Of a stretch of DNA of 64,000 nt, positions 1-9,604 are shown piece after piece. Each line of letters begins with the position of its first letter. Within the stretch, counting starts at the first letter, position 1. Source of the DNA: Synechococcus sp. KORDI-52 (lineage in GTDB: Bacteria > Cyanobacteriota > Cyanobacteriia > PCC-6307 > Cyanobiaceae); the NCBI RefSeq assembly GCF_000737595.1, contig NZ_CP006271.1, positions 1,364,001-1,428,000 on the forward strand, in the 5' to 3' direction. Both the position numbers and the translations under genes were made by a program. The notes beneath the pieces are model-generated. The model was given only the letters and a program-made list of their open reading frames with translations, searched no databases and was not told where the DNA came from.

Positions 1-1611
1 ATTCAGGGATGGCGTGCCGTTGGTGATGACGGAGTGTTGGAAGGCCTGGAACTGGGTCTGTGTGATTTGGCCGGTGGACTTGTTGATGGAGAGAGAGAAG
101 ACCGGATTGCCGCTGGTGATGCCAGTTGAATCGGTACGGCCCTCGATGGTGCGTGAGTCAGGTGAGAGATAGGCGTAGACCGGAGTTGCAGCGTTATCGG
201 AGAGTGTGAGCCCTGTTGTGAAAGCCCCATCAGAGCCGATGGAAGTGCCAGAGAGCTGGAAGGTGAAGCCACTACCAGCGGGATCAATGACAACGTTTGC
301 GGGAGGATCTGAGTTATCGGCGCCGTAGTCGGGAGTGACGGCGTTAATGAATGCGTTAGCGAGAACGTTTGAGGTGTCTGTATCAGCAAGTTGTTTGTCG
401 TTGCCGTCTGAGAGACCGCCATCGCCTGTGAGCAGTTCGAGCCCACTGAGAATGGGTGAGACGGCGGAGGTTTCGGTTGGGCCGTCATCGGCGAACTGGA
501 TGTTTCCACCAAGATCGATCGAGGCATCGGCACTCAGACTTTGCCCGGATGCATAGGTGTCGGTGACCGTTGCGGTCAGCTGAATCTGGTTGTTAGCCAG
601 AAACATTTTGTCGAGCAGTGTTGCTGCATTGCTTGTGGTTGTGTCAATCCCGTTGACGTGTTCAATGGGTAAGAACTGTTGGAATGTCAGTATTCCGTTT
701 GAAGAATCAATCGATACGGTGAAGACCTTTGTGCTGTTATTGATGTTTGAAAGTGAAGTTGTCCCAATGATGACCCCATTATCTTCGATGATAAAAATGT
801 CGTTGGTTCCGCTTTTTAGGGCCGCAGTTTGAGATTTCTCGTTGTCTCCATTGAGTTGTGTTCCTTCGGGAACCTTTAATTCGAGGCTGTAGGAGATGTC
901 TCGGGAGATTAATCCCGGCGCATTGTTTGGTTTGACGGTGAAGTTGGCAGCAAAGCTGACGACAGCGATTGCTCCCAATCCTGTTGGGCCGACGATTGAA
1001 GGAACATTTTTAGCTTGATCATCGCTGGATTGAGCCCCAACAAAATTTCCGTTGTTCAGGCCACCATCGAAGACCAATACATCACCGAAATCCTTTGCGG
1101 TGATGCTTGGGTCTGTCGGCTCTGGCGACGGCCCAGGTGTCGGCCCAGGTGTCGGCCCAGGCGTCGGACCAGGTGTCGGACCAGGTGTTGGTGTTGGCTC
1201 CGGTGTGGGCTCTGGAGCTGGTTCGGGCGTCGGTTCTGGATCAAGCGCTTCCTGCCTGGCTGGGTCGTCATCGAATGGGACGCCATCAAGAATTGCCTGT
1301 GCCAGCACTGATGGCACCAAAACAACCACATCACCCGGTGCAAATGCCTGGTCTTCCGTCGGTAGATCACCCCCACCCAAGCCGGAAGGAGAGAGAAGCG
1401 GATCACCGGCAATCAGAACCCGAGCGTCTGGTGGCGGTAGCTGTTCAACAGTTTCTGAATACCCCAGATAGTCCGTGAGTGGCACCGGCGTGTAACCCTC
1501 AGGATTTGGGGTTTGGCCTGCAGCTTGATAATCCTGTGCAGATTTCAGTGCTCCCGCGAGCTGGTTGCTTGTTTCCTGGTCTTGGGCATTACCGAGGAGC
1601 TCTTCAAACAT
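1..1611 (-). CDS. Giant type I-secreted repeat protein A, 5' part only
   Basis: An open frame of 537 codons starts at the ATG at 1609-1611 and runs off the window, so the 3' end is missing. The N-terminus parallels that of the complete giant protein next door: both have YQ(A/S)AGQ(T/S)P, then a DYLGxSE motif, then QLPPP. A linker of repeated Thr-Pro-Gly-Pro and Thr-Pro-Glu-Pro follows (DNA about 1130-1240). Then come repeat segments with the NAVTPDYGADN and LTGDGGL motifs typical of T1SS-143/DUF5801 repeats. These families are exported by type I secretion and act at the cell surface or outside; adhesion is an inference. Other open frames over this stretch are shadows caused by the low-complexity linker. 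The frame stays open to base 1. Confidence 0.85.
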   Translation of the reverse strand, partial: MFEELLGNAQDQETSNQLAGALKSAQDYQAAGQTPNPEGYTPVPLTDYLGYSETVEQLPPPDARVLIAGDPLLSPSGLGGGDLPTEDQAFAPGDVVVLVPSVLAQAILDGVPFDDDPARQEALDPEPTPEPAPEPTPEPTPTPGPTPGPTPGPTPGPTPGPSPEPTDPSITAKDFGDVLVFDGGLNNGNFVGAQSSDDQAKNVPSIVGPTGLGAIAVVSFAANFTVKPNNAPGLISRDISYSLELKVPEGTQLNGDNEKSQTAALKSGTNDIFIIEDNGVIIGTTSLSNINNSTKVFTVSIDSSNGILTFQQFLPIEHVNGIDTTTSNAATLLDKMFLANNQIQLTATVTDTYASGQSLSADASIDLGGNIQFADDGPTETSAVSPILSGLELLTGDGGLSDGNDKQLADTDTSNVLANAFINAVTPDYGADNSDPPANVVIDPAGSGFTFQLSGTSIGSDGAFTTGLTLSDNAATPVYAYLSPDSRTIEGRTDSTGITSGNPVFSLSINKSTGQITQTQFQAFQHSVITNGTPSLN

Positions 1612-1719
1612 CTGCTGACAGAGGGATCTTGATCAACAGCTAGACGCGCCCTGTCTGCTCCCCTTACCGAATTACTGCTTGTGCGCAAGCGTGTTTGTGC
1701 CACTACTCTTTTGCGGTTC

Positions 1720-1790
1720 GCAGAGCCCTTGCTGCGCAGTCAGTTTCGCGGCTGAGAAGATTCTGAGACTTTCATGGGAATTAAGGGCTT
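1720..1790 (-). promoter_or_regulatory. Upstream block of giant gene A, duplicated before giant gene B
   Basis: This noncoding stretch resembles 9465-9530, which lies at a similar distance upstream of giant gene B. Shared words include agccctt, gcagt and ctgaga(a/g)a(a/g)attct followed by agactttc. Conservation outside coding sequence suggests a shared promoter or leader. I cannot place -10/-35 boxes with confidence. Confidence 0.4.
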
Positions 1791-1964
1791 TTGAGTTCAG
1801 GAGAGTTGAGTTACTTCTTGAGTTGGCTCTTAGTTTTTTCTCACTTTTTTCTCAGTCAGCCTCTTGGCATTCACTGGTGCGGTGCACTCTCAGTACCGAT
1901 GCAGGGGCGCTGCGGATGCCCCAATCCGGTGGACTGTCTTCGCCATGGCTGGATGTGGTTTGAG

Positions 1965-2285
1965 CTGTTGGCTGCGCGAGGCCCTTTGCTGCCGTCGCTG
2001 ACGACGGCCCTCATCCATGCCTTGGACCCTGGTGATTCCTTTGTTACGACTGCAGATCTGATCGTTTTTGCGAGGAACCACGTGTTGTTGTCGTGATCAG
2101 ATCGCCCACCAGCATTGGGGACACAAGGTGCTTTCGCAACGAACGCAAGACGTCTCTTACGGTTTGGATCTGAATCGGCGTCAGCCCCTGGATCAGATCA
2201 TCCATCAGCATGATCCAGTTGTCGCCGATCAGCTCTGGGGTTGTTGACCAAGGCTGGCCATGAAGCTCTATCACGCTTCACCGTC
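1965..2285 (-). pseudogene. Decayed 3' fragment of a type I secretion ABC transporter
   Basis: Translation in one frame from about 2240 to 2100 gives LMDDLIQGLTPIQIQTVRDV, which matches the Walker B end of the intact transporter at 11075-13225 (LIDDLSQGLSPDQFQTFIDV). After a frame change, 2081-1970 gives DQICSRNKGITRVQG, matching DQICILDKGVTSFQG at the same protein's C-terminus. The homology even continues into the bases after the stop codon. No start or upstream domains remain, so this is a frameshifted remnant, not a gene. The adaptor gene that follows the intact copy is absent here. Confidence 0.8.
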
Positions 2286-2357
2286 CATGCAGGGCTCGAC
2301 AGGTGGCCGGCACTTCAATGTGTTCTTTGATTTCTATCCAAGGGCCCCTGCAGCAGA

Positions 2358-2756
2358 TCAGCCATCCATGGCGTCAACACCAAATGAACTGCTTGGTGCT
2401 TCCACTGAGGCCTCCATCAGTGTCATGTCCAGTGCAGAGAACACCGATCCGGCATCAAAATTGCCCAATTCATCCTGATCCATCTCCAGGGCATTGGTTT
2501 CTGTTTCCTCGTTGATCAGGTCTTCGGCAATGGAGTTGAGAACCTGTTGCTCGATGCTTGAGAATTCATTGGCATCGAGCTGATTCTCATCTAAAAAATC
2601 ACTGACGAGTGAATCGAGTTCATACATCAGATCTGCTTGCCTGGTTTCAGATCCGGGGGGCTCGTTCCCACCGTTTCGCGCAACCTCAAGAAATTGATCA
2701 ACCAAATCCGAGATTGAGTGTGTGATGTCTTCTATTGAAGGATTAAGATTGGCCAT
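2358..2756 (-). CDS. Small acidic protein downstream of the giant protein
   Basis: This 132-residue protein starts three bases after the stop of the giant gene, so the two are very likely cotranscribed. It is strongly acidic, with no Cys, no signal peptide and no membrane segment. It contains SDLVDQFLEV near residue 16, which resembles the ELVDQYLET motif found twice in the giant protein's acidic C-terminus. I do not recognise the family. It could be a cosecreted partner or a piece split from the C-terminal secretion signal of the giant protein; both are inferences. It sits between the giant gene and the transporter remnant, so it may also be a relic of the duplication that shaped this locus. 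Confidence 0.65.
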   Translation of the reverse strand: MANLNPSIEDITHSISDLVDQFLEVARNGGNEPPGSETRQADLMYELDSLVSDFLDENQLDANEFSSIEQQVLNSIAEDLINEETETNALEMDQDELGNFDAGSVFSALDMTLMEASVEAPSSSFGVDAMDG

Positions 2757-2759
2757 GGC

Positions 2760-5700
2760 TCAAACAGCGGCGGAGGAATAGTCTTCCCCAACATCAGGTG
2801 AAATTGTCTCAAAGCTATCGTCCATTGAAATTTCAATCATTTCAACCTCAAGGTCGAGATCGTCTTCGCTGACTTCTTCAGTTCCGCGTTCATTCAATGT
2901 GGATTCTTCCCCTTCCATCTCATCTCCCAATGAATCCGATTCGGATTCCATGGACATCAGATCCTGTTCAACCTCGGCAGCTATCTCATTCCCCACAGGA
3001 TTAGTTTCCAAGTACTGGTCAACTAACTCTGAAGTTGAGGCAGTGCTGGATGCGTCAGCCTCGGCAGCTGTCTCATCCTCCACAGGGCTTGTTTCCAGGT
3101 ATTGGTCAACTAGCTCGGCTGTTAATGCAATGCCTGATGCTTCACCCCTCGCAGTTGACTCTGTCCCCAATTGATCACTTTGATTGTTGTTTGATGATTG
3201 ATCCTCTTCCAGTACTGTTCTGGCAAAGGTTGTATCCTCTGCCAAACCCACCGAGCCGTCCTCATAGTTGATGTTCGCCTGGCCTAACACCGTGACATCG
3301 CCATCGGCATCGCTACGTTCTTGACTGGATTCCCTGTATGTTAAATCGATGCTTTCAATGCCTAGCTCTGAAAGTGTGAGGAGTTCCCCCTCATCAGTCT
3401 TTGCGTCAGAATTCAAGTCTTGCCAGACTGCAAAGTTGGCGAATTGTTCGTCTTGCTCACTCAATACACCATCTTGATTGGTGTCGAATACCTCAGCGAC
3501 CGCTTCAAGATCAGTTTTGGCCTGATCACTCCATTCGGTGAAAGCAAATTCTTTGGTCTGATTGATCGTTCCAGATTGATCTGCATCAATCACCAGTAAT
3601 CCATCATCAGGAGCAACCCAGGCGATATTGCTCACTACATTCGTTTCAACATCTTCAAAACTTTGACCTTCTCCACGAGATAGGTAGTTAATCTTGCCGT
3701 CGCTGTTCAAATCTATGCTGATTGGATTCACATTGGGAAGGATAGCTAAGAAACTCGTTTCTACGAATTCTTCGAGTGAAACAATCGTGAAGTTATCAAT
3801 CCTCAATGTTTCGCTATTGGAGCTTGTGAGAACGTGAATTTCTACTTGAAGTTCACCATTTGTGTTAAGCGTAGCTTGAAAATTAAATTGTTGGTTGTTG
3901 TTTCCGGCAGGCTGGAGAACGGTCGATCCGTTGGCACGGACTCTGAATCTGTCATTTTGGCCGCCGAATGTTTCCCAGTTAGTTTGAGTTTCTGCGTCAA
4001 AACTTACTTCGACTTGTTTGCCTGCATTGTCTTGGCCAAATTCAAAGGTTTTGGTTGCTTCGCGGGAGTTCCCACTTCTTATTTCGAGTTCACCGTTATT
4101 GTTGATAATACCGCCCTGTGATGACCAGCTGCTATTGCTGTTCTCAAACTCATCTCGATATAGTTGCGTATTAGCGGGGATAGTGTTTGCGTTTGCAGTG
4201 CCCAGCTCGATATCGAATTCAATTGAGTCAATGTCATCGTCGCCATCTTTTACTTTTAGATTGAACTCAATATCTTCTTGTTGACCCGTCGCTATGATCT
4301 GCAGAGAATCATTCGCGGTAACGTCTGAATTGAGATTCAGGACGGCAACTGCGCTTCCTGCTTTAGAAATTGTCAGTTCAACGTTTTGTGCAGTCGCCCC
4401 CTGGGATATTACACCTGTATATCCTTGGGTTATAAACTCAATGTCATAGCCGGCCAGGGCGTTTATGCCATCAGCGCCGAAGTTCCATGAAGCTAGGTTT
4501 TGATTAGCATATGTTGCGTTTATGTTTTCAACTTGGATTAGCACCGCCCCAGGCAGTTGTGGGCCCGTAAGTTGCACATTGCTAATGCCTTCGATTGTTG
4601 CAATTTCACTTTTTTGAGTTGTTTCGCCGCCAACCCAGAATTCAAAGTCTCCGTTGGAGTCCAGGGTTCCTGTTACCTGTGCTGTATGGCTAAAGGTGAA
4701 ATTTGTATTGACATTGCTTGGCGGGGCATAGGTAATTCCTTGGGTCGCTAAATTATCGTAAAACGGCTCGTCTTGAGGGTATCCTGTTGCTCCTGCGTTA
4801 GCGTTATAAAAGAAGATCTCATCGGCTGTTGCGCTTGATCCAGGCCCGCCATTTAAGCGCCAAGCCGCTTCCTGTATTGGGTTGTCTGGTATGAAAATGG
4901 ACCAATTGTCATCGAAGAAGTTTGCAAACACATTGCCACTGCTATCCCCAACGCCGTCATAATTCCAGGATCCGCTGATCTCTACATCTAGGTCAATAGT
5001 TATTGTCTGGTTGGCGTATATGGAATCAAAGTTTAGTGCAATTCTGCTGAAATCACTGTAGTTGAAATTGGGTGTTCCGTCGATTTGATTGTCTCCTCTA
5101 TCGTCTCCAACAACTACATTGAATTGCAGTTGCTGGCTTGCTGTAAATATCCCTGCATCGATCTCTGGGCCGTCATCACCGAATTGGATGTTGCCGCCGA
5201 GATCGAGAGAGGCTGTGGCTGTGGAGGAGGAATCGCCGTCGGAATCGGTGGTGGCTGTGGCGGAGGCGTTGAGTTGGATCAGGCCGTCGGCGAGCGAAGC
5301 GAGGTCTTCTGGGGATGAGATGTAGGCGCCGTTGTAGGTCTGTGGGAGTGGGTGATCAATCGCGAGGGATTGGGTCAAGGTGACCACGCCCGTCGTGGAA
5401 TTAACGGCGAGGGTGAACGCGGTATTGCCGCCCGCGGAACCTGTGATTACACCGCCGGATTCGGAGAGGGTGATGGCGGTGCCGCCACTGGTGAGACCAG
5501 AGTCGGTCGGACCTGTGAGAGCGAGTGCATAGGAGACGGTGCTTGCGGAGCCAGGGCCATCGGCGCCGTAATCAGAGAGGTTGCCTGGGGTGAAGGCGGA
5601 GGAGAAATCAACTTCCGCAATGACAGGAGATGCGTTGGTGTCACCCGCGAGCTCCGCGCCGACGAAATTGCCGGCGGGGGAGAGGCCACCGTCGAAGGTC

Positions 5701-8700
5701 AAGGCGATGGGTTCGGTGCCGGAGACCACCAAGGTGGGATTGCCGGGGCCGTCATCACCGAATTGGATGTTGCCGCCGAGATCGAGAGAGGCTGTGGCTG
5801 TGGAGGAGGAATCGCCGTCGGAATCGGTGGTGGCTGTGGCGGAGGCGTTGAGTTGGATCAGGCCGTCGGCGAGCGAAGCGAGGTCTTCTGGGGATGAGAT
5901 GTAGGCGCCGTTGTAGGTCTGTGGGAGTGGGTGATCAATCGCGAGGGATTGGGTCAAGGTGACCACGCCCGTCGTGGAATTAACGGCGAGGGTGAACGCG
6001 GTATTGCCGCCCGCGGAACCTGTGATTACACCGCCGGATTCGGAGAGGGTGATGGCGGTGCCGCCACTGGTGAGACCAGAGTCGGTCGGACCTGTGAGAG
6101 CGAGTGCATAGGAGACGGTGCTTGCGGAGCCAGGGCCATCGGCGCCGTAATCAGAGAGGTTGCCTGGGGTGAAGGCGGAGGAGAAATCAACTTCCGCAAT
6201 GACAGGAGATGCGTTGGTGTCACCCGCGAGCTCCGCGCCGACGAAATTGCCGGCGGGGGAGAGGCCACCGTCGAAGGTCAAGGCGATGGGTTCGGTGCCG
6301 GAGACCACCAAGGTGGGATTGCCGGGGCCGTCATCACCGAATTGGATGTTGCCGCCGAGATCAAAGTCAGCAGTGGCGGTGGTTGTATCACCGTCGCCAT
6401 CGGTGAGAGTGATGGACTGCTGAACGCTGAGTTGGCTGTCGGCGAGGGTCAGATTGTCATCGCTGTAGGGCTGAGCGGACTCAGGCCCATCAGAAGCACC
6501 AGCAGCAGTGGTGTGATCGAGATTTCTAAATTGTCTGACAGTAACTTTGCCGTTGTTTGTATTGATTTTGATTTGGAAGACCTTGGTGCTCGATCCCTCG
6601 AGGACTCCTGCGTATTTTGTGCCTGAATCGATTTCGCTCCAAACGACGTTGGTGCCATCGCTGGTCCAACCGGTTCCGGCGGTGCCGGAGAGATCGTTGA
6701 CCTGTTTTCCGATGTTGTTGACATCGAAGACCAGCTGGTAAGTGGGTGTACCTAGTGAGCCGCCATCGGTCCCAGGATCTGAGGTGGTGGAGAAGACAGC
6801 CTGGACGTTTGCGGCGGCCAGTGTTGCGGTGTCAGAGTTGCCCGGGGTCGCAGGTATATCAATTCCGTTCCCACTATCAAATTGATAGTTGCCGTTTTTG
6901 GTGGTGTTTCCGTCGTAGGTGATGGCGACGCCAAGCGAGTTCTCGTCAGCGTCGATAGAGAGAATTGGCCCATCGTCCTGGATGGAGAAGACTGAGAAGC
7001 CGTCTGTGCTGGTGGAGCCACTGAGATCAGCTGTGCTCGAGGCGAAATCACCATCGGCATCCGTGACGGTCTGTTGCAGTCCGAGGGAGCCATTGGTGAC
7101 GATGAGACGTCCGCTGTTGGCGGTGGGACCGCCCTCATCAAAATTGTTGGTGTCGTTGTGCCAGACGTTTTTCTGCTGGCTGAAGGTGACGCTGGTGCCT
7201 GTATTGGCGATGGTGAAGTAGCTGTCGGCTGCGTCCGTTGCGGCAGGGAGGACGCCATAGATGGTTCCGACGTCTCCGCCCGTGAGGGTGGAGCCTTCAA
7301 CGAGGATCAGCTGCTCGCCTTGTCCGTAGCCATCGACAGTGGTTTCCGTATCTGTGGGATCGAGTGCATAGATGCCGGAGAGGATGTCCCCGGATTGTGA
7401 GGATGTCTGTGTGAGCGTCAGTGCGTAGGCGACAGAGCCTGGACCATCGGCGCCGTAGTCGACCTGAAGCCCAGCGGTTGCGGAGTTCGCATCGGTGAAG
7501 ACGCCGGCGAGATCTGCCGAGGCGGTATCAGTGCCCGGGGGATTTTCTGCGTTTTCGCCGTTGGCGGTGTCTGCTCGATCGTCTCCGACGGGCCTGGTTT
7601 CGTCGAGGATGAGGCTGTCAGCGAGGGCTCTCAGAACAGCAGTGGGATTGGAGACGGTGCTGGAGATTGGACCGTCATCCCCGAACACGAAGGCGCTGGC
7701 GACATCAGCGGAGGTGACGGAGTCATTGGTGACGACGTCACCGTCAGCATCGGTGGTGGTGACGTCGGCGGTGATGGAGAGATTCAGACCACCATCAGCG
7801 AGGTCCACGCGATCATTGGAATATTCACCGTCGACGTTGGCCAGACCTGAGCCGTCTTTAAGAATGTTCGACTGCGCAAGTGCCTGGAGCTGAGTTTGTG
7901 AGACCTCGCCTGTGGCTCCATCAATCTGGATGGTGAAGGCAGTGTTTGCCGGTGTGATCGAACCGTTGGCATCTGTGCTGCCGGTAAGGGTCTGCCCGTC
8001 GGCAGACAGGTAGGCATAGACGATGGTGGTGCCATCGGAGAGGGTCAACCCTGTATCGACGCCAGTGGTGTTGCCTGTGGTGAGACCGGTTGTGGAGGAG
8101 GCGAACTGGAAGCTGGAGGCAGATTGCGAACCAGGATTATCAGCGCCGTAGTCGGGAGTGACGGCGTTGATGAACAGCTGAGCGACATCAATGCCATCGG
8201 CGTTATCGGAAGCGGGTAGAGCGGTGTCGTTGCCGCCGGGCAGCCCACCATCACCGGTGAGCAGATCGAGTCCGGTGAGGTCTGCGGTGACGGCTGTGGT
8301 TTCGAGCGGACCATCGTCGGCGAATTGAATGTTCCCGCCGAGATCAAAGAATGCAGTCGCTGTTTGGACATCACCGCTTATTGATGTTTCTGTAACCGTC
8401 GCGCTGAGGATGAGGGCTCCATTCTCAAGCAGCATTAAATCTAAATTCGTTGCTGCATTGCTCAGGGTGTTATCGATGCCATTGGTGTGATCAATGGGCT
8501 TGAACTGTTCAACAATGACGATGCCGTCTCTTGCTCCAACGCTGACTTCGAAGACAACATTTTGAGAATTACTGCTTGTATCGTTTGGATCAAGCGAACC
8601 GAAATAGCTGTTATTTGTTGCGTCGAAAATCAGGAAGACCGGTGAGCCGCCACTTGTGAGCGTTAGTTGATCGCCGTTGTTGAAACCCTGCGCAAAATCA

Positions 8701-9362
8701 ATGCTGTAGTTAACGTCTTGTATTGCACCAGGAGCGGCACCACCGATACTGAAGTTGTTTGAGAAGTCGACTTTGGAAATGAGTGGGCTGCCATCCGAAT
8801 CTTCCCGTGATTGCGTGCCAACAAAATTCCCGTTGATTCCACCGTCAAACGTTAAGAGCGTTCCGAAATCTTCAGCTTCAATCCTGAGGGGGACGGGATC
8901 TGGATCAGGAGTTGGTTCGGGAGTTGGTGTTGGATCGGCGTCGGCTGCAGGAGCCACTGCAGGATCGACATCCACGTCCAGGTCTTCAAGAGCCGCTTGA
9001 ACGGCTGGGTCTTCGTCTTCGAACGCAACACCGTTATCGATGGCCGCTGCCAGCGCTTCCGGCACGAAAACCAGCGCACCCTCTGGGGCCAGTGCCAGGT
9101 CTGCCGCCGGCAGATCCGCTCCTCCCAATGTGGCGGGTACCAGAACTGGATCAGCCCCGCTGATGAGCACATCAAAAGCTGGTGGGGGTAGTTGTGTAAA
9201 ACTTTCTGAAAATCCCAGGTAGTCGTTCAGGGGAACCCCTTTGAAACCAGCGGGAGTTGGGCTTTGGCCAGCACTTTGATAATTCTCTTCCGAACCCGAA
9301 CCGACAGACAGCTGGTTTGACGTTTCCAGACTTTGGGCTTGGGCGTCGAATTCGAATTCCAT
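2760..9362 (-). CDS. Giant type I-secreted T1SS-143/DUF5801-type repeat protein B (2,200 aa)
   Basis: Likely a cell-surface or released protein exported by the adjacent type I system. There is no Sec signal peptide. Residues 1-137 are an acidic N-terminal head; 138-158 are a Pro-Thr-Glu linker. Then follow about eight long repeats, each carrying the LDLGGNIQFGDDGP or similar FGDDGP signature and YGADGPGS motifs. Residues about 1013-1206 and 1206-1399 are identical, from a 579-bp tandem DNA duplication. Residues about 1885-1970 hold Ca-binding-like loops such as DTNQDGVLSEQDE. The last 200 residues are highly acidic with two ELVDQYLET motifs, as expected for a C-terminal type I export signal. 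Classic RTX nonapeptides are not obvious. An adhesin or S-layer-like role is inferred, not shown. Confidence 0.9.
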   Translation of the reverse strand: MEFEFDAQAQSLETSNQLSVGSGSEENYQSAGQSPTPAGFKGVPLNDYLGFSESFTQLPPPAFDVLISGADPVLVPATLGGADLPAADLALAPEGALVFVPEALAAAIDNGVAFEDEDPAVQAALEDLDVDVDPAVAPAADADPTPTPEPTPDPDPVPLRIEAEDFGTLLTFDGGINGNFVGTQSREDSDGSPLISKVDFSNNFSIGGAAPGAIQDVNYSIDFAQGFNNGDQLTLTSGGSPVFLIFDATNNSYFGSLDPNDTSSNSQNVVFEVSVGARDGIVIVEQFKPIDHTNGIDNTLSNAATNLDLMLLENGALILSATVTETSISGDVQTATAFFDLGGNIQFADDGPLETTAVTADLTGLDLLTGDGGLPGGNDTALPASDNADGIDVAQLFINAVTPDYGADNPGSQSASSFQFASSTTGLTTGNTTGVDTGLTLSDGTTIVYAYLSADGQTLTGSTDANGSITPANTAFTIQIDGATGEVSQTQLQALAQSNILKDGSGLANVDGEYSNDRVDLADGGLNLSITADVTTTDADGDVVTNDSVTSADVASAFVFGDDGPISSTVSNPTAVLRALADSLILDETRPVGDDRADTANGENAENPPGTDTASADLAGVFTDANSATAGLQVDYGADGPGSVAYALTLTQTSSQSGDILSGIYALDPTDTETTVDGYGQGEQLILVEGSTLTGGDVGTIYGVLPAATDAADSYFTIANTGTSVTFSQQKNVWHNDTNNFDEGGPTANSGRLIVTNGSLGLQQTVTDADGDFASSTADLSGSTSTDGFSVFSIQDDGPILSIDADENSLGVAITYDGNTTKNGNYQFDSGNGIDIPATPGNSDTATLAAANVQAVFSTTSDPGTDGGSLGTPTYQLVFDVNNIGKQVNDLSGTAGTGWTSDGTNVVWSEIDSGTKYAGVLEGSSTKVFQIKINTNNGKVTVRQFRNLDHTTAAGASDGPESAQPYSDDNLTLADSQLSVQQSITLTDGDGDTTTATADFDLGGNIQFGDDGPGNPTLVVSGTEPIALTFDGGLSPAGNFVGAELAGDTNASPVIAEVDFSSAFTPGNLSDYGADGPGSASTVSYALALTGPTDSGLTSGGTAITLSESGGVITGSAGGNTAFTLAVNSTTGVVTLTQSLAIDHPLPQTYNGAYISSPEDLASLADGLIQLNASATATTDSDGDSSSTATASLDLGGNIQFGDDGPGNPTLVVSGTEPIALTFDGGLSPAGNFVGAELAGDTNASPVIAEVDFSSAFTPGNLSDYGADGPGSASTVSYALALTGPTDSGLTSGGTAITLSESGGVITGSAGGNTAFTLAVNSTTGVVTLTQSLAIDHPLPQTYNGAYISSPEDLASLADGLIQLNASATATTDSDGDSSSTATASLDLGGNIQFGDDGPEIDAGIFTASQQLQFNVVVGDDRGDNQIDGTPNFNYSDFSRIALNFDSIYANQTITIDLDVEISGSWNYDGVGDSSGNVFANFFDDNWSIFIPDNPIQEAAWRLNGGPGSSATADEIFFYNANAGATGYPQDEPFYDNLATQGITYAPPSNVNTNFTFSHTAQVTGTLDSNGDFEFWVGGETTQKSEIATIEGISNVQLTGPQLPGAVLIQVENINATYANQNLASWNFGADGINALAGYDIEFITQGYTGVISQGATAQNVELTISKAGSAVAVLNLNSDVTANDSLQIIATGQQEDIEFNLKVKDGDDDIDSIEFDIELGTANANTIPANTQLYRDEFENSNSSWSSQGGIINNNGELEIRSGNSREATKTFEFGQDNAGKQVEVSFDAETQTNWETFGGQNDRFRVRANGSTVLQPAGNNNQQFNFQATLNTNGELQVEIHVLTSSNSETLRIDNFTIVSLEEFVETSFLAILPNVNPISIDLNSDGKINYLSRGEGQSFEDVETNVVSNIAWVAPDDGLLVIDADQSGTINQTKEFAFTEWSDQAKTDLEAVAEVFDTNQDGVLSEQDEQFANFAVWQDLNSDAKTDEGELLTLSELGIESIDLTYRESSQERSDADGDVTVLGQANINYEDGSVGLAEDTTFARTVLEEDQSSNNNQSDQLGTESTARGEASGIALTAELVDQYLETSPVEDETAAEADASSTASTSELVDQYLETNPVGNEIAAEVEQDLMSMESESDSLGDEMEGEESTLNERGTEEVSEDDLDLEVEMIEISMDDSFETISPDVGEDYSSAAV
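5167..6324. repeat. Two tandem 579-bp direct repeats inside the giant gene
   Basis: Unit 1 spans 5167-5745 and unit 2 spans 5746-6324. A further partial copy of about 40 bases starts at 6325. By eye the two units are identical at every base, including the third codon positions. Since 579 is 193 codons, the reading frame is kept and exactly one protein repeat is doubled. Perfect identity means recent duplication or ongoing gene conversion. It also makes copy number liable to assembly error. Confidence 0.95.
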
Positions 9363-9464
9363 TCGCTATCTCAGTGATCCTGATCAAAGATTACGAATGG
9401 TTCGCGAGTTTCCTCAATCGCATCAACCTCGCTTTTCAAGTTTGATGGCTTCACACCCTTGCGT

Positions 9465-9530
9465 GCAAAGCAAAGCCCTTGTGGTGCAGTTGTTTTCGAA
9501 CCTGAGAGAATTCTTAGACTTTCGAATCAG
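9465..9530 (-). promoter_or_regulatory. Upstream block of giant gene B, duplicated before giant gene A
   Basis: This lies in the 242-base gap between the HlyD gene and giant gene B, and resembles 1720-1790. The gap is AT-richer than its neighbours, so the giant gene probably has its own promoter as well as possible readthrough from the transport genes. Exact promoter boxes cannot be assigned. Confidence 0.4.
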
Positions 9531-9604
9531 GCTTGCTTTTTTGCCTCGTTAATTGTACTTTAGTCCCCTCTTAATTTGACTTTCAGTCTTCTCTCAGGCA
9601 GTTA

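Noticed and set aside
1052-1478. Several overlapping open frames full of Gly-Val-Gly or Arg-Cys repeats
   Set aside because: They are alternative readings of the Pro-Thr linker of giant protein A.
5352-6626. Plus-strand open frames over the giant gene that look like two paralogous genes
   Set aside because: They are antisense to the 579-bp repeat units, which explains their identity.
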